Shown here in pieces: positions 35,559-46,627 of a stretch of DNA of 64,000 nucleotides; position 1 is the first letter of the stretch, and the number at the start of each line of letters is the position of its first letter. A model generated the notes under the pieces. The model did no database searches, had not been told where the DNA came from, and saw only the letters and a list, made by a program, of their open reading frames with translations. The stretch is from Vampirovibrio sp. GTDB lineage: Bacteria > Cyanobacteriota > Vampirovibrionia > Vampirovibrionales > JAJTHC01. The translations under genes were made by a program, and so were the position numbers. The stretch is taken from positions 248,001-312,000 of the forward strand of contig JACEUU010000003.1 in the NCBI GenBank assembly GCA_024998755.1. The letters are read 5' to 3'.

Positions 35559-37274
35559 TTAGGCAAGCACTTGTTTAATCGTTTTATTAAACAAAATACG
35601 ACCAGCCGTGGTTTCAATCATCACGCCTTTTTCGTTACGAACATGGATTTTAGCGTGTAAATCTACCAAGCCAAATTCATGGGCTGCCAAGGCATCTTCA
35701 AAGCTGAAGAATCGCATACCGGCACCACCTTGCACATTGGGGTTATCCATGGTGAGGTAATAAATACCCAAAACCATATCTTGGGTGGGGGTAATCGCCG
35801 GTTTCCCTGTGGAAGGCAATAGCACGTTATTAGAAGCCATCATCAACATTCTAGCTTCTGATTGTGCTTCCAACGAAAGAGGCACGTGAACAGCCATTTG
35901 GTCGCCGTCGAAGTCAGCGTTGAAGGCGTTACAAACTAGCGGGTGTAATTGAATCGCTCTACCTTCAACCAAAACTGGCTCAAATGCCTGAATACCTAAA
36001 CGGTGCAGGGTTGGAGCACGGTTTAACAACACAGGGTGTCCTTTAATCACGTCTTCCAATACATCCCAAACAATTAAATCGCCCCGTTCAATTTTCTTTT
36101 TGGCAGATTTAATGTTTTGGCATTCACCCCGTTCAATTAGTTTGTTAATAACAAACGGCTTAAACAATTCAATCGCCATTTCTTTGGGCAATCCACATTG
36201 ATGCAAGTGCAATTTAGGCCCTACAACAATAACGGAACGACCCGAATAATCAACCCGTTTACCCAACAAGTTTTGACGGAAACGACCTTGCTTCCCTTCA
36301 ATAATATTAGACAATGATTTTAAAGGACGGTTATTGGGCCCTACAACCGTTCTACCACGACGACCATTGTCAATCAACGCATCAACGGCTTCCTGCAACA
36401 TCCGTTTTTCGTTACGAACGATAATTTCAGGAGCACCCATTTCCATCAACCGCAACAAGCGGTTATTCCGGTTAATAACCCGTCTGTACAAGTCATTCAA
36501 ATCACTGGTAGCAAAACGGCCACCATCTAACTGCACCATCGGGCGTAAATCAGGCGGGGTTACAGGCAATACAGACATTACCATCCAACTGGGGCTGGTT
36601 TTACTCGAAAGTAGCAATTCCGCCAACCGCAACCGTTTCATCAATTTGGTACGTTTCTGAGTGGTAGGCCCTGCATTTTCAACTTCACCACGAAGACCTT
36701 CAGCCAGCTCAACCAAATCAATGTTTTTCAACATTTGGGCAATAGCTTCAGCACCAATACCTACTTCAAATTGAGCATCTTCTTGTTCGTCTAAAATACG
36801 GTCATATTCCTCTTCAGAAAGTAATTGACCATAAGTTAATTCCGTATTACCAGGGTCTAAAACGACATAAGCGTTGAAGTAAATAACTTGTTCCAAGTCT
36901 TTCAAGCTAATATCAAGCAGTAAGCCCATGTAGCTAGGAATACCCTTTAAGAACCAGATATGGCTAACAGGGGCAGCCAAATCAATATGCCCCATCCGCA
37001 CACGACGAACTTTAGCTTCGGTTACTTCTACACCACAGCGTTCGCAAACAATGCCTTTATGCCGAACCCGTTTATATTTGCCACAAAAGCATTCCCAATC
37101 TTTGGTTGGGCCAAAAATACGTTCGCAAAACAAGCCTCCCATTTCAGGCTTTAGGGTTCTATAGTTAATGGTCTCGGGCTTTTTTACTTCACCATGAGAC
37201 AATTCTAGCATCCGTTCGGGTGATGCCACGCCGATGCGAATATAATCGAATTGATCAATATTTGTACTAACCAA
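35559..37274 (-). CDS. rpoC1: RNA polymerase beta-prime, N-terminal subunit (gamma)
   Basis: A 571-residue N-terminal beta-prime subunit. It has the zinc ribbon ([20 protein letters not shown], about 60-80), the lid/rudder region ([17 protein letters not shown]), switch 2 ([20 protein letters not shown]) and the catalytic magnesium motif [10 protein letters not shown] at about 452-461, and ends shortly after the position where beta-prime is split in Cyanobacteria. Cyanobacterial RpoC1 is about 620 residues, so this one is slightly shorter. It must assemble with RpoC2 to form beta-prime. Confidence 0.97.
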   Translation of the reverse strand: MVSTNIDQFDYIRIGVASPERMLELSHGEVKKPETINYRTLKPEMGGLFCERIFGPTKDWECFCGKYKRVRHKGIVCERCGVEVTEAKVRRVRMGHIDLAAPVSHIWFLKGIPSYMGLLLDISLKDLEQVIYFNAYVVLDPGNTELTYGQLLSEEEYDRILDEQEDAQFEVGIGAEAIAQMLKNIDLVELAEGLRGEVENAGPTTQKRTKLMKRLRLAELLLSSKTSPSWMVMSVLPVTPPDLRPMVQLDGGRFATSDLNDLYRRVINRNNRLLRLMEMGAPEIIVRNEKRMLQEAVDALIDNGRRGRTVVGPNNRPLKSLSNIIEGKQGRFRQNLLGKRVDYSGRSVIVVGPKLHLHQCGLPKEMAIELFKPFVINKLIERGECQNIKSAKKKIERGDLIVWDVLEDVIKGHPVLLNRAPTLHRLGIQAFEPVLVEGRAIQLHPLVCNAFNADFDGDQMAVHVPLSLEAQSEARMLMMASNNVLLPSTGKPAITPTQDMVLGIYYLTMDNPNVQGGAGMRFFSFEDALAAHEFGLVDLHAKIHVRNEKGVMIETTAGRILFNKTIKQVLA

Positions 37275-37396
37275 GGGAAACTTCCTCCGAAGATGATTAA
37301 AATAAGTTGTGGGAAACCCGCTTTATAGCAGTAGGGGGTTCAATACTAAGTACTCGCTAGACTATCAAAAGAAGCAGTTAAACAAGAAGGGAACAC

Positions 37397-37432
37397 CTCT
37401 GTTTCACCACCGAAGAAGGTGATAAAACAGAG
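37397..37432 (-). promoter_or_regulatory. Hairpin between rpoB and rpoC1
   Basis: CTCTGTTT pairs with AAACAGAG, enclosing TCACC/GGTGA with a small bulge and a short loop, in the 172-bp gap between rpoB and rpoC1. No T-run follows on the minus strand. It may be a processing or attenuation site that sets the ratio of rpoB to rpoC1 mRNA. Confidence 0.5.
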
Positions 37433-37446
37433 AAACCCATCAAGCA

Positions 37447-40400
37447 TTATTCAGAAAAATACTTTAGCAAACTGGCTTCAGGCGTCAACAACAATTTCTT
37501 TTGATGCGCTCGTTTGGCTGCAGAATCATCCGACATTAAATCGACTTCGTATTCAGGGCCTTCTTTGCCACCCTTCATCACCGTAATATCTAAGCCGATA
37601 CTTTGTAGTTCTCGCACCAAGACCTTAAAGGATTCAGGAATACCTGGCCGATTGAGGTTTTCACCCTTAACAATCGCTTCATATGCACGGCTCCGACCCG
37701 TAACATCATCTGATTTAATGGTCAACATTTCTTGAAGTGTGTAAGCAGCACCGTAAGCTTCTAGTGCCCAAACTTCCATCTCTCCGAAACGCTGTCCGCC
37801 AAACTGAGCTTTACCACCCAGCGGCTGCTGAGTAACTAAGCTGTATGGCCCTGTAGACCGAGCGTGAATTTTGTCATCAACCAAGTGAACCAACTTCAGC
37901 AAGTACATATAGCCAATAGCAACAGGGTTAGCGAAGGCTTCGCCCGTTCTACCATCTAACAACCGAGCCTTACCAGAAGGGTAAATCCAATCAACACCAC
38001 GTTGGGCAATCGCACTTTCTAATTCCGAAAGCACCGCTAACCGAGACGCTTCTTCGCCATACATTTCATCAAACGGAGGCACTTCAAAGATTTTACCTGA
38101 TAAATAAGCCGCTAAGCCTAACATCGTTTCATAGGTTTGCCCCACGTTCATACGAGAAGGAACACCCAGCGGGTTCAAAACCACATCTACAGGGGTGCCA
38201 TCTGGCAAGAATGGCATATCTTCTACAGGCAGAATTTTAGAAACAATCCCTTTGTTACCGTGTCTTCCAGCCATTTTGTCGCCAACGCTAACTTTACGTT
38301 TTTGAGCAATATAAACCCGAACAACAGTATTGGCACCTGGGGGTAAATCGTCGCCTTTTTCACGCTCAAATACTTTCACGTCAACAATACGACCACCTTC
38401 ACCATGAGGCACTCTTAAAGAATTGTCTTTCACATCTCTGGCTTTTTCAGCGAAAATTGCCCGCAGCAATTTCTCTTCTGGCGGATGTTCAGATTCGCCT
38501 TTGGGCGTAATTTTACCGACCAAAATATCGTCAGCAAAAACCCGTGCACCCACCCGGATAATACCACGGTCATCCAAGTGGCGAAGGGCTTCTTCACCTA
38601 CGTTTGGAATTTCACGAGTAATTTCTTCAGGGCCAAGCTTCGTCGTTCTAGCATCAATTTCATATTTTTCAATGTGAATGGAACTAAACACTTCATCACG
38701 AACTAAGCGTTCGCTAATCAGCACGGCATCTTCAAAGTTGTAACCTTCCCAAGGCATAAACGCTACAAGCACGTTCTTACCCAATGAAAGTTCGCCTTCT
38801 TTGGTGGATGCACCATCTGCCAATACTTGACCTTTGGTAACCGTTTGCCCAGAACGAACAATTGGCCGCTGATTCAAGCAAGTATCTTGGTTAGAACGAA
38901 CATATTTCATCAATTTATGACGAATCACACGCCCAGTCTCTGTTTCACGCACATCAACAGCATCACCAGAAACTTTTTCAACAACACCTGCAACAGAAGC
39001 CTGCATACACATACCCGAATCCAATGCCACCCGCTTTTCCAAGCCTGTTCCAACGGCTGGGCGTTGCGTGTTAACTAACGGTACTGCTTGACGTTGCATG
39101 TTAGCACCCATCAACGCACGGTTAGCATCATCATGCTCCAAGAAGGGAATCAAGGAAGTACCAACAGAAACAATTTGAATCGGCGAACTACCAACATAGT
39201 CTACTTCTTCAGGCAATGAGGTTACAAATTCATTCCGATACCGAACAGGAATACGGGCACCTAAAATCTGTCCAGTCTTTACATCCCGACGCAAATCGCC
39301 CGGTGCAATACGGTATCTGTCTTCTTCATCAGCCGAAAGATAATGAACTTCTTTGGTAACCAAGCCATCTTTAACAACAAAATAGGGGGTTTCCAAGAAA
39401 CCGTAATCGTTGACTCGTGCAAAGGTTGACAAACTACCAATCAAGCCTGCGTTAGGCCCTTCAGGGGTTTCAACAGGACATATACGACCATAATGACTGG
39501 GGTGAATATCTCGAACTGCAAAACCAGCCCGTTCCCGAGTCAAACCACCAGGCCCTAAGGCAGACAATCGACGCTTGTGTGTCAATTCAGCCAAGGGGTT
39601 GGTTTGATCCATAAACTGAGATAGCTGCGAAGACCCAAAGAATTCGCGAATAGCCGCCAATAGAGGCTTGGGGTTCAACAAGTTGTTGGGTGTCAACGTT
39701 TCCGTATCCTGCAAGGTCATCCGCTCTTTTACAATCCGCTCCAACCGGGAAAGCCCCACACGGAATTGGTTTTGAAGCAATTCACCCACCGCACGAACAC
39801 GACGATTACCCAAGTGATCAATATCATCCACCGCACCTTCATCATAATGAAGACTAATTAAATAATCTACTGCAGAAACAATATCGGTAATGGTTAAAAC
39901 TCGAATGTTATCAGGTGTGTTTAAAGCAAGTTTTCGGTTAATTTTATACCGACCAACCTTGCCTAAATCGTACCGTTTCTCGTCAAAGAACCGGCTCTCA
40001 ATCAACTGACGTCCACCACTAACGCTAGGAGGATCGCCCGGACGTAATTTTTTATAAAGTTCAATCAACGCCTCCTCAACAGTTTCAGTCGGGTCTTTAT
40101 CCAACGTTCTACGCAAGAACTCGAAGTGGCGGAAGCGGTTTTCCATATCCTGTTCCGTCATGCCCAAGGCACGCAATAAAACAGTAACGGGAATTTTACG
40201 CGTTTTATCAATTTTAACGGAAATCACGTCGTTTAAATCAGATTCAAACTTTAACCATGCACCACGGTTTGGAATTAACGTGGCGTTAAAAATACGCTTA
40301 CCGTTTAAAGCCATATCTTTTTTGTAATAAATACCAGGAGAACGAACTAATTGAGAAACAATAACCCGTTCAGCACCGTTAATAACAAACGTACCACGAT

Positions 40401-40755
40401 CGGTCATCATCGGAATTTCACCGATATAAGCTTCTTGCTCTTTAATTTCACCCGAATCTCTGTTAACCAATCGCATTTTAATACGCAACTGCTTGGAATA
40501 AGTTGCTTCATGGTGCCGAGCATCTTCTACCGTATACTTTGGCTTATCAAAGCTATATTCAGGCAAGAAATAAAGTTCTAGGCGACCCGTGTAATCTTTA
40601 ATTGGCGAAAAAGACAGTAATTCTTCTTTAAGCCCCTCATTCAAAAACCACTGAAACGATTTTTTTTGAATTTCAGCCAAATCAGGAAGGTGTTCCAGTG
40701 GGAGGTCTCCAATACCTGGAAGCGTTGAACGCTCAAGCCTCGTCGTCGTTGTCAT
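37447..40755 (-). CDS. rpoB: RNA polymerase beta subunit
   Basis: A 1102-residue beta subunit, lacking the large lineage-specific insertions of E. coli (1342 residues) and close to the cyanobacterial size. Seen: the fork/rifampicin region ([28 protein letters not shown], then [20 protein letters not shown]), [40 protein letters not shown], and the C-terminal clamp ([20 protein letters not shown]). The serine/histidine positions of the rifampicin pocket look wild type. Upstream rplJL are on the same strand. Confidence 0.98.
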   Translation of the reverse strand: MTTTTRLERSTLPGIGDLPLEHLPDLAEIQKKSFQWFLNEGLKEELLSFSPIKDYTGRLELYFLPEYSFDKPKYTVEDARHHEATYSKQLRIKMRLVNRDSGEIKEQEAYIGEIPMMTDRGTFVINGAERVIVSQLVRSPGIYYKKDMALNGKRIFNATLIPNRGAWLKFESDLNDVISVKIDKTRKIPVTVLLRALGMTEQDMENRFRHFEFLRRTLDKDPTETVEEALIELYKKLRPGDPPSVSGGRQLIESRFFDEKRYDLGKVGRYKINRKLALNTPDNIRVLTITDIVSAVDYLISLHYDEGAVDDIDHLGNRRVRAVGELLQNQFRVGLSRLERIVKERMTLQDTETLTPNNLLNPKPLLAAIREFFGSSQLSQFMDQTNPLAELTHKRRLSALGPGGLTRERAGFAVRDIHPSHYGRICPVETPEGPNAGLIGSLSTFARVNDYGFLETPYFVVKDGLVTKEVHYLSADEEDRYRIAPGDLRRDVKTGQILGARIPVRYRNEFVTSLPEEVDYVGSSPIQIVSVGTSLIPFLEHDDANRALMGANMQRQAVPLVNTQRPAVGTGLEKRVALDSGMCMQASVAGVVEKVSGDAVDVRETETGRVIRHKLMKYVRSNQDTCLNQRPIVRSGQTVTKGQVLADGASTKEGELSLGKNVLVAFMPWEGYNFEDAVLISERLVRDEVFSSIHIEKYEIDARTTKLGPEEITREIPNVGEEALRHLDDRGIIRVGARVFADDILVGKITPKGESEHPPEEKLLRAIFAEKARDVKDNSLRVPHGEGGRIVDVKVFEREKGDDLPPGANTVVRVYIAQKRKVSVGDKMAGRHGNKGIVSKILPVEDMPFLPDGTPVDVVLNPLGVPSRMNVGQTYETMLGLAAYLSGKIFEVPPFDEMYGEEASRLAVLSELESAIAQRGVDWIYPSGKARLLDGRTGEAFANPVAIGYMYLLKLVHLVDDKIHARSTGPYSLVTQQPLGGKAQFGGQRFGEMEVWALEAYGAAYTLQEMLTIKSDDVTGRSRAYEAIVKGENLNRPGIPESFKVLVRELQSIGLDITVMKGGKEGPEYEVDLMSDDSAAKRAHQKKLLLTPEASLLKYFSE

Positions 40756-40942
40756 GCTAAACCCTCTTTTTGTATTGACTTCTCACAATGTTAATTAAAG
40801 CTAAAGGTTTGAAAGGCTTAAAGTAAAACCTAATAAACCAGTCTTCATTACCTCTCAACACAGCAAAGCAATGAATAAAATCTTAGAAAAACTGAGCTAG
40901 TCTCAATTGTACACAATAAAAACAAAATAAAATACAGGAATG

Positions 40943-40967
40943 CAGGAGCAAGAAATTCTTGCCCCTG
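40943..40967 (-). terminator. Attenuator-like hairpin between rplL and rpoB
   Basis: On the minus strand CAGGGGCAAGAA pairs with TTCTTGCTCCTG (one G-U) around a one-base loop, followed by CATTCCTGTATTTTATTTT. It lies in the 315-bp gap between rplL and rpoB, where other bacteria have a partial terminator that lowers polymerase expression relative to L7/L12. Nothing else in the gap looks like a gene. Confidence 0.65.
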
Positions 40968-41070
40968 TTGTTTGATTTTTACTTTTGAAAAAAGTTCCCA
41001 AAAAACACTTCAAATCATTCCTAAACAAAGAAACGCTATCGTTTCAAGCAACTGAAAGAAAAACTGAAGA

Positions 41071-41463
41071 CTACTTCAATTCTACTTTAGCACCTAATTC
41101 TTCAAGTTTTTTCTTCATTTCGGCAGCGTCTTCTTTTTTAACGCCTTCTTTAACTGTTTTAGGCGTGCTGTCTACTAAATCTTTTGCTTCTTTCAAGCCC
41201 AAACCAGTAATGGTTCTAACTTCTTTCAAAACTTGGATTTTGTTAGCACCAGCATCTGTTAAGATAACAGCGAAATCAGTTTGCTCTTCTTCGGCAGGAC
41301 CAGCAGCAGCAGCAACAGGAGCAGCAGCAGCGGCAGGAGCAGCAGCAGAAATACCAAATTCTTCTTCAAAAGCTTTTACCAAATGAGCAGTTTGCAAGAA
41401 GGTTAGTTCTTTAATTTGCTCAAATACTACGCTGGTTTTAGCATCTAATTGTACGGACATCAT
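41071..41463 (-). CDS. rplL: Ribosomal protein bL12
   Basis: A 130-residue L7/L12, the multicopy stalk protein that recruits translation factors. It has the N-terminal dimerisation helices ([20 protein letters not shown]), an alanine-rich hinge ([20 protein letters not shown]) and the C-terminal domain ([40 protein letters not shown]). ATG at 41463 is directly followed by another at 41460. It follows rplJ by 56 bp and precedes rpoB. Confidence 0.97.
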   Translation of the reverse strand: MMSVQLDAKTSVVFEQIKELTFLQTAHLVKAFEEEFGISAAAPAAAAAPVAAAAGPAEEEQTDFAVILTDAGANKIQVLKEVRTITGLGLKEAKDLVDSTPKTVKEGVKKEDAAEMKKKLEELGAKVELK

Positions 41464-41519
41464 GTCTAAAAAACCTCTTCGTTAAACTTAAAATTGAAAA
41501 TACAAAAGAAGCAACAGCC

Positions 41520-42047
41520 TTAGCCAGCTTCTTTTTGAGACGCAATTTGATCCAGAGAACGAACCAAAGAACTATTGTTTGAATTAAGGACATTAGCCAA
41601 CCCTGAAATAGGATGAGCAATGCACATAACTAATTTTCCACGCAATTCATGCAAGGAAGGCATACCGGCCAATTCATCTACTTCAACAGCAGACAACGTT
41701 GAACCATCTAAAAAGCCAGCCCGCAACTGATTTTGCTTTTTATTCTTTTTCAAGAATTCTTTAACAGATTTAACAGCCGCTACTTGGTCGCCATAGCCCA
41801 ACAGCAACGCTGTAGGACCTTTTAAATAAGGTGCTAATGCTTCCACTTCTGTACCTGCCGAAGCACGTTTTACCAACGTGTTTTTAGCAACCATCAGCTT
41901 CACATTATCAACTCGCAACACACGACGCAATGCTGTCATTTCCGCAACTGAGAGACCACGATAATCAACAACCACAAGGATATTAGCACCCTGTAATACG
42001 TCTTTAACTTGATCTACAAACACTTGCTTATGAGACAAGGTAGGCAT
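41520..42047 (-). CDS. rplJ: Ribosomal protein uL10
   Basis: A 175-residue uL10, which anchors bL12 dimers to the stalk base. Seen: VFVDQVKDVLQGANILVVVD, YRGLSVAEMTALRRVLR, VAKNTLVKRA and YLKGPTALLLGY; the C-terminal helix (GLANVLNSNNSSLVRSLDQI) is the bL12-binding region. rplK and rplA, usually upstream, are absent here; queG takes their place. Confidence 0.97.
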   Translation of the reverse strand: MPTLSHKQVFVDQVKDVLQGANILVVVDYRGLSVAEMTALRRVLRVDNVKLMVAKNTLVKRASAGTEVEALAPYLKGPTALLLGYGDQVAAVKSVKEFLKKNKKQNQLRAGFLDGSTLSAVEVDELAGMPSLHELRGKLVMCIAHPISGLANVLNSNNSSLVRSLDQIASQKEAG

Positions 42048-42233
42048 TGAATTATCTCTATAATTTTATATTGTACCGGCCATGAAAAGGGAGTATAACC
42101 ATTAAATGGCAGTTGTTACCCTAACTGAACTCATTTTCACTAAGATTAAGAGTTCAAGTGTAAAGATACCAAAGACAGATTGAGAAAGCAAGCAATTATC
42201 ACACATTTTTTTTTATAGCTTTTCTATAAACGG
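42048..42233 (-). promoter_or_regulatory. Upstream leader of rplJ
   Basis: 186 bp of A/T-rich sequence between queG and rplJ. In many bacteria the rplJ leader folds into a site bound by the L10-L12 complex for autoregulation. I cannot confirm that fold by eye; I see only A/T-rich sequence and a short GGCCGGTAC stretch near the rplJ start. Position is the only support. Confidence 0.3.
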
Positions 42234-43250
42234 TTAACTCCGTTCAATACGGCTCAAATTCTGCTGTAATTTAGCCACCCCTGAACGCCTTAATGCACTG
42301 CCAGCAAAGGTTTTTTCAAACGATTCCTCAGATAAGCCCTCTAAAAAGTCTTTGTTCGGATGAGTTAAAACAACAGAAGGCAAAAAGGCTGATTCCTGTG
42401 TTACCGCCGAAAACTTTACATTCCAAGGGCAAACTTCTTGGCAAATATCACACCCAAACACCCAACCCTTTAATTGTTCAGCCCCAATTGCCGTAGGCAA
42501 GGGCAAGCCAGCATCTGCCTCAATGGTCCAATAAGCAATACATTGGGTGGCATCCACAACGGTAGGGGCAACAATAGCATCAGTCGGGCAGGCCTGTATG
42601 CACTTTGTACACGTTCCGCAAAACGAAATACTTTCAGATAAGCTGTTACTGGGCAACGGCTCGTCATAAGCTAGTGGAGCGGTAATCAACAGTTCGCCTA
42701 TAAATAACCAAGACCCTAATTTTGGGTTTATCAGCAAGCTATGCTTACCCTGCCAGCCCAATCCAGCCCGAACTGCCAACGCTTTTTCCAACAGCGGAGC
42801 AGAATCAACAAAGGCACGCCCAGTAACGTGCGGAGCGACCGTTTGAATAGCCTTCATCAGCTTGGCTAACCTTCGACGAATCAGCTTATGATAATCTTTC
42901 CCCACCGCATACCGAGCCACCTTAACCTCGTCGCCTTGCCCCGCTTCCCACCCAGGGAAATAATTAATACCCACCATTACAACGCTTTGGCACTGATGCA
43001 GTAATTCTGACGGGTTGGTTCTAAGCGATTGATATCGCTCCATCCAATCCATACCCGCATGATAGCCATTATCTAACCAAGTCTGAAGTTTTTCAGCCTC
43101 TTCATGCAGATAAGTAGCTGGCACAATACCCACTAACTCAAACCCTAGAAGTTTGGCTTGTTGTTTGATGAACAAAGACAACGTTTCTAGTGAAATAGTA
43201 GGAGAAGGTGAATCATCATTAGAAGATAACATTACTAACAATCTATACAA
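42234..43250 (-). CDS. queG: Epoxyqueuosine reductase
   Basis: A 338-residue QueG, the cobalamin-dependent iron-sulfur enzyme that reduces epoxyqueuosine to queuosine in tRNA. Two ferredoxin-type clusters are visible: FCGTCTKCIQACPTDAI and WVFGCDICQEVCPWN, preceded by the corrinoid-binding domain (VKVARYAVGKDYHKLIRRRL, FVDSAPLLEKALAVRAGLGW, GKHSLLINPKLGSWLFIGEL). Length is normal without the HEAT-repeat tail. The first ATG is at 43250; a second at 43232 is also possible. It is upstream of rplJ with its own transcript likely. Confidence 0.95.
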   Translation of the reverse strand: MYRLLVMLSSNDDSPSPTISLETLSLFIKQQAKLLGFELVGIVPATYLHEEAEKLQTWLDNGYHAGMDWMERYQSLRTNPSELLHQCQSVVMVGINYFPGWEAGQGDEVKVARYAVGKDYHKLIRRRLAKLMKAIQTVAPHVTGRAFVDSAPLLEKALAVRAGLGWQGKHSLLINPKLGSWLFIGELLITAPLAYDEPLPSNSLSESISFCGTCTKCIQACPTDAIVAPTVVDATQCIAYWTIEADAGLPLPTAIGAEQLKGWVFGCDICQEVCPWNVKFSAVTQESAFLPSVVLTHPNKDFLEGLSEESFEKTFAGSALRRSGVAKLQQNLSRIERS

Positions 43251-43406
43251 AAAGCAATTTTAAGAAGGGGGGTGTTTTTTATTGTAAGCAGAACACCCCC
43301 TGAAACACAACCCGCAATACACGTTCACGAAACCTATCATACGCTATAGACCGACTTCTCCCCCTCCCCAACTATCGACCAGACAATAGAAAAGAGCTTA
43401 AAGACT

Positions 43407-43985
43407 ATGACCATAGCCCCTATTTCCCATGCAAAAAATACTGGTTTCACATTAACAGAATTATTAATGTCTTTAGGCGTGCTGGGCTTAATTGCTAGCC
43501 TTACCATTCCAAGTGTAGTAAACGCTATGGGGAATTCAGCGAACAAAGCTTTTCTAAAAGAGAGTATCAATATAATTTCTACAGTAGCTCAAGCAGGCGT
43601 ACTTTCAGGAGAATTAACCCCTGATGATGCAGGCGAACAGTATATGATAAAAACCTTAAATGCCAATAATGTTTGCCCAACGGGTGCTTGCCCTAATACT
43701 TGGCTTTCAGGCAGTGCCGATGAGACTTCCGCCACAGGGGCTATTCTTCAGAACAAGGTAGAATTGACCTTTATTAACCGAAACGAAACAGAACAAGTTG
43801 CTTATGTAGATGTTAATGGTAACAGCCAGCAGCCCAACCAAATTGGCGAAGATGTATTTATTGTTTGTTATAACGCCACCCAAGAAGTAACCAACGGAGC
43901 TTGTGGCAGATTAAACCCAGCACAAGTTGCTCCAGACCCTAGGATTGACGCTAACGTAGCAGGTTATAGTAAACTAGTTTTTTAA
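43407..43985 (+). CDS. Type IV pilin-like protein
   Basis: A 192-residue prepilin. After a 12-residue leader comes the peptidase site and hydrophobic helix G-FTLTELLMSLGVLGLIASL, with Glu+5 of the mature form present. The globular part has two cysteine pairs (NVCPTGACPNT; FIVCYNATQEVTNGACG) that may form disulfides. Exported through the type IV pilus/type II machinery after PilD cleavage. Its exact class (major pilin, minor pilin or pseudopilin) cannot be told; no pilus assembly genes are adjacent. It overlaps the convergent proC by 4 bp at the stop codons. Confidence 0.88.
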   Translation: MTIAPISHAKNTGFTLTELLMSLGVLGLIASLTIPSVVNAMGNSANKAFLKESINIISTVAQAGVLSGELTPDDAGEQYMIKTLNANNVCPTGACPNTWLSGSADETSATGAILQNKVELTFINRNETEQVAYVDVNGNSQQPNQIGEDVFIVCYNATQEVTNGACGRLNPAQVAPDPRIDANVAGYSKLVF

Positions 43986-44821
43986 CCCAACGCCTTCGCC
44001 CTAGCAATCGATGCCTGCAAGGCTTCATCAATCGCAGAGCGAACACCAGCAGCTTCTAATACGGATAAGCCTTCAGCCGTTGTGCCAGCAGGGGTTACCA
44101 CATCATCCCTCAACTGGGCAGGGTGCATGCCGGATTGTTCTAGCAATAGAGAAGTACCTATCAACAATTGAGGCACCATCTGCTTAGCTGTAGCCCTAGA
44201 AATGCCCGCATGAACCGCCGCATCAATCATGGCTTCAATGATGAGTAAGACATAAGCAGGCCCACTACCAACCAGCCCCGTAGCCGCATCAAACAAACTT
44301 TCAGGCAGTTGTTCACAACAACCTAGTTTTTTTAACAGGGTAATTAACGCTTTTTGCTGACCCTCATCTACCAAGGCATTACCGCAAACCGTTGAAACAC
44401 CATGCCCCACAGCAACCCCTAAATTAGGCATTACCCGCATCATAGGCAACGGTATTTCCAACATTTTTTGCAAGGTTTCCAGCTCAACACCTGCAGCAAT
44501 TGAAACCAAGGTTAACCCCTTTTTAATAGGTACCAATGCCATTTGTTGTTTAAAGGTTAATAAGGTATTCGCTACTTTATGAGGCTTTATACCTAAGAAA
44601 ATGAAATCCGTTTTGGACAATTCTTTAGCATATTCTTTTGGGCCATAAACTCGAATACCAAACTCATCGGTCTTTTTCTGGGCATCTTCAGTAGAAGAAG
44701 CCACACCCCAAAACTTATCGGGCTTTATTTTGGCATGAAGCAAGCCTTGCAAAATAGCCCCATTCATTTTACCTAAGCCAATAAAGCCAATAGTCAAGTC
44801 TTGCATTGTGGTCATCATCAT
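43982..44821 (-). CDS. proC: Pyrroline-5-carboxylate reductase
   Basis: A 279-residue ProC, the last step of proline synthesis (NAD(P)H-dependent). The N-terminal Rossmann motif is IGFIGLGKMNGAILQGLL; FIFLGIKPHKV, VMPNLGVAVGHGVSTV and the C-terminal signature DDVVTPAGTTAEGLSVLEAA are typical. Several ATGs are clustered at the start; the one at 44806 (MQDLTIGF) would give the most typical N-terminus. No proA/proB nearby. Confidence 0.95.
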   Translation of the reverse strand: MMMTTMQDLTIGFIGLGKMNGAILQGLLHAKIKPDKFWGVASSTEDAQKKTDEFGIRVYGPKEYAKELSKTDFIFLGIKPHKVANTLLTFKQQMALVPIKKGLTLVSIAAGVELETLQKMLEIPLPMMRVMPNLGVAVGHGVSTVCGNALVDEGQQKALITLLKKLGCCEQLPESLFDAATGLVGSGPAYVLLIIEAMIDAAVHAGISRATAKQMVPQLLIGTSLLLEQSGMHPAQLRDDVVTPAGTTAEGLSVLEAAGVRSAIDEALQASIARAKALG

Positions 44822-44880
44822 GAAGGTATCCTTTAAAATAAACTAATAACAAAAAACATCTTGTTCTAGCTTAACACTAT

Positions 44881-46542
44881 TTAATGCTTAAATTCCCGAA
44901 CACCCGTGAAAATCATGGCAATACCGTACTGGTTACAAGCCCGAATAATTTCAGCGTCTTTAATACTACCACCCGGTTGAATAATGACCCCAATGCGGTT
45001 TTGAGCCGCCAGTTGGATGTTATCTATCGCAGGGAAGAAGCCATCAGAAGCCAAAATGGCGTCGGTCGTACCTTCGCAAGCTTGAGCAATCGCCTGTTCA
45101 ACCGCCCCAACCCGACTGGTTTGCCCACCACATAAGCCAAGGGTTTTACCCCCTTGTACAATAGCAATACCGTTAGACTTTAAATGCTTAACCACCCGCC
45201 ATGCAAACGCCGCTTCTTTCAACTGGCTTTGCGAAGGCTTTGTAGTGGTTACAATTTTCATATTTTCAGCCAACAACGCTTCCGTAACCGCAAAGGATTG
45301 TTCTTGCACCAAGAACAATTCAGGCGAAACTTGGCGAATGGTTCGTCCATCACGCAACTGGGCAGGGTGTATTTCACCCGCTTGTTGGGCTTCGGAAGTA
45401 GGGCGGGTTACTAAGCGAATATTTTTCTTTTGCGTCAGCGTTTCTAGGGCTTCTTCGGTGAAACCGGGGGCTACAATCACTTCTAAGAACAACGCATGAA
45501 GCAATTTCGCCGTAGCCCCATCCACAGGCCGATTCAACGCCACAATGCCACCAAACGCCGAAAGCGGATCGCAATCCAACGCTTGTTCAAAGGCTTGAGC
45601 CAATGTAGGGGCTTCCGCTACACCACAAGGTTGCGTGTGTTTGATGATGGCCGCTGTCGGTAATTCTACAAAATCAGAAATCAACGCCCAAGCGGCTTCC
45701 ATATCTAAAATATTATTGTAAGAAAGGGCTTTGCCATGCAATACATGGAACGTTTCAGCTTCAGGGTTGGTGGTATACAACGCTGCAGGCTGATGTGGGT
45801 TTTCCCCGTACCGCATGGGTTGAATATTATGCAACGTTAAATTCAACACGGGCGGTAAGCTGTTAAGCAATTCCGCTGGTTTTAGTTCCGCTTGAAGGGC
45901 GTTTATCATCCACCCCGAAATGGCATTATCATATGAAGCCGAAAGCTGAAAAGCTTCTAACGCCAACCGCTGACGTAACCCCAAGCTGGTTTTATTTTCA
46001 TTAGCTAACAAATCTACCAACACCGCTTCATATTGTAGAGGATTAGAAACAACCGCAACATCTGCATGGTTTTTAGCCCCAGCCCGAATAAGTGCAGACC
46101 CACCAATATCAATCAATTCCACTAAATCAACCGATGTATCACCCGCTTCTACTTTAGCTAGCCCGCTTTGGAAGGGATAGAGGTTAACCACCACTAAATC
46201 CACCACCCGAGAAACTTGTGCCATATGGCTGGCAGATGCCCGTTTAGCCAAAATACCTGCAAACACTTCAGGATGAAGACTTTTAACCCGCCCTTCAAGC
46301 AATTCGCCATAGCCTGTAACATCGGCTACTTCCGTAGAAAGCAAACCCGCTTCCACTAAGGCTTTATGCGTGCCACCTGTAGCCAGCAACTGATACCCAA
46401 AGCGTTCCACCAAGGCTTTCGCAAACGGAACAAGATTGGTTTTATCGTAAACGCTTAGTAATGCGGTAGGCATAGGCGTTGGGGTAGAAGAGGCGGTTGT
46501 TGAAACCGATTGAGTAGCAGGTGAAGTCATCATTTTAAGCAA
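44881..46542 (-). CDS. purH: Bifunctional AICAR transformylase/IMP cyclohydrolase
   Basis: A 553-residue PurH catalysing the last two steps of IMP synthesis. The N-terminal cyclohydrolase (MGS-like) domain holds ALLSVYDKTNLVPFAKALVE, LATGGTHKALVEAG and VAGILAKRASASHMA-type loop; the transformylase domain has MRYGENPHQPAALYT, KHTQPCGVA, DPLSAFGGIVALN, and the C-terminal SDGFFPAIDNIQLAAQ with the expected VREFKH end. It carries a serine/threonine-rich leader of about 25 residues. Preceded by a long inverted repeat. Confidence 0.97.
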   Translation of the reverse strand: MLKMMTSPATQSVSTTASSTPTPMPTALLSVYDKTNLVPFAKALVERFGYQLLATGGTHKALVEAGLLSTEVADVTGYGELLEGRVKSLHPEVFAGILAKRASASHMAQVSRVVDLVVVNLYPFQSGLAKVEAGDTSVDLVELIDIGGSALIRAGAKNHADVAVVSNPLQYEAVLVDLLANENKTSLGLRQRLALEAFQLSASYDNAISGWMINALQAELKPAELLNSLPPVLNLTLHNIQPMRYGENPHQPAALYTTNPEAETFHVLHGKALSYNNILDMEAAWALISDFVELPTAAIIKHTQPCGVAEAPTLAQAFEQALDCDPLSAFGGIVALNRPVDGATAKLLHALFLEVIVAPGFTEEALETLTQKKNIRLVTRPTSEAQQAGEIHPAQLRDGRTIRQVSPELFLVQEQSFAVTEALLAENMKIVTTTKPSQSQLKEAAFAWRVVKHLKSNGIAIVQGGKTLGLCGGQTSRVGAVEQAIAQACEGTTDAILASDGFFPAIDNIQLAAQNRIGVIIQPGGSIKDAEIIRACNQYGIAMIFTGVREFKH

Positions 46543-46546
46543 GCGT

Positions 46547-46597
46547 CCTTACAGTATTGAGAGGCAAAAGAGAATATTAAGCCTCTCAATTGTAAGG
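46547..46597. terminator. Long hairpin between 115-residue gene and purH
   Basis: CCTTACAGTATTGAGAGGC (46547-46565) pairs with GCCTCTCAATTGTAAGG (46581-46597) with a small bulge. It lies between the end of the 46628-46975 gene and the start of purH, both leftward, so it is either the terminator of the former or a leader structure of purH. Confidence 0.65.
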
Positions 46598-46627
46598 CAA
46601 ACAAACCGTTACGAAAAGAAGCTAGAA

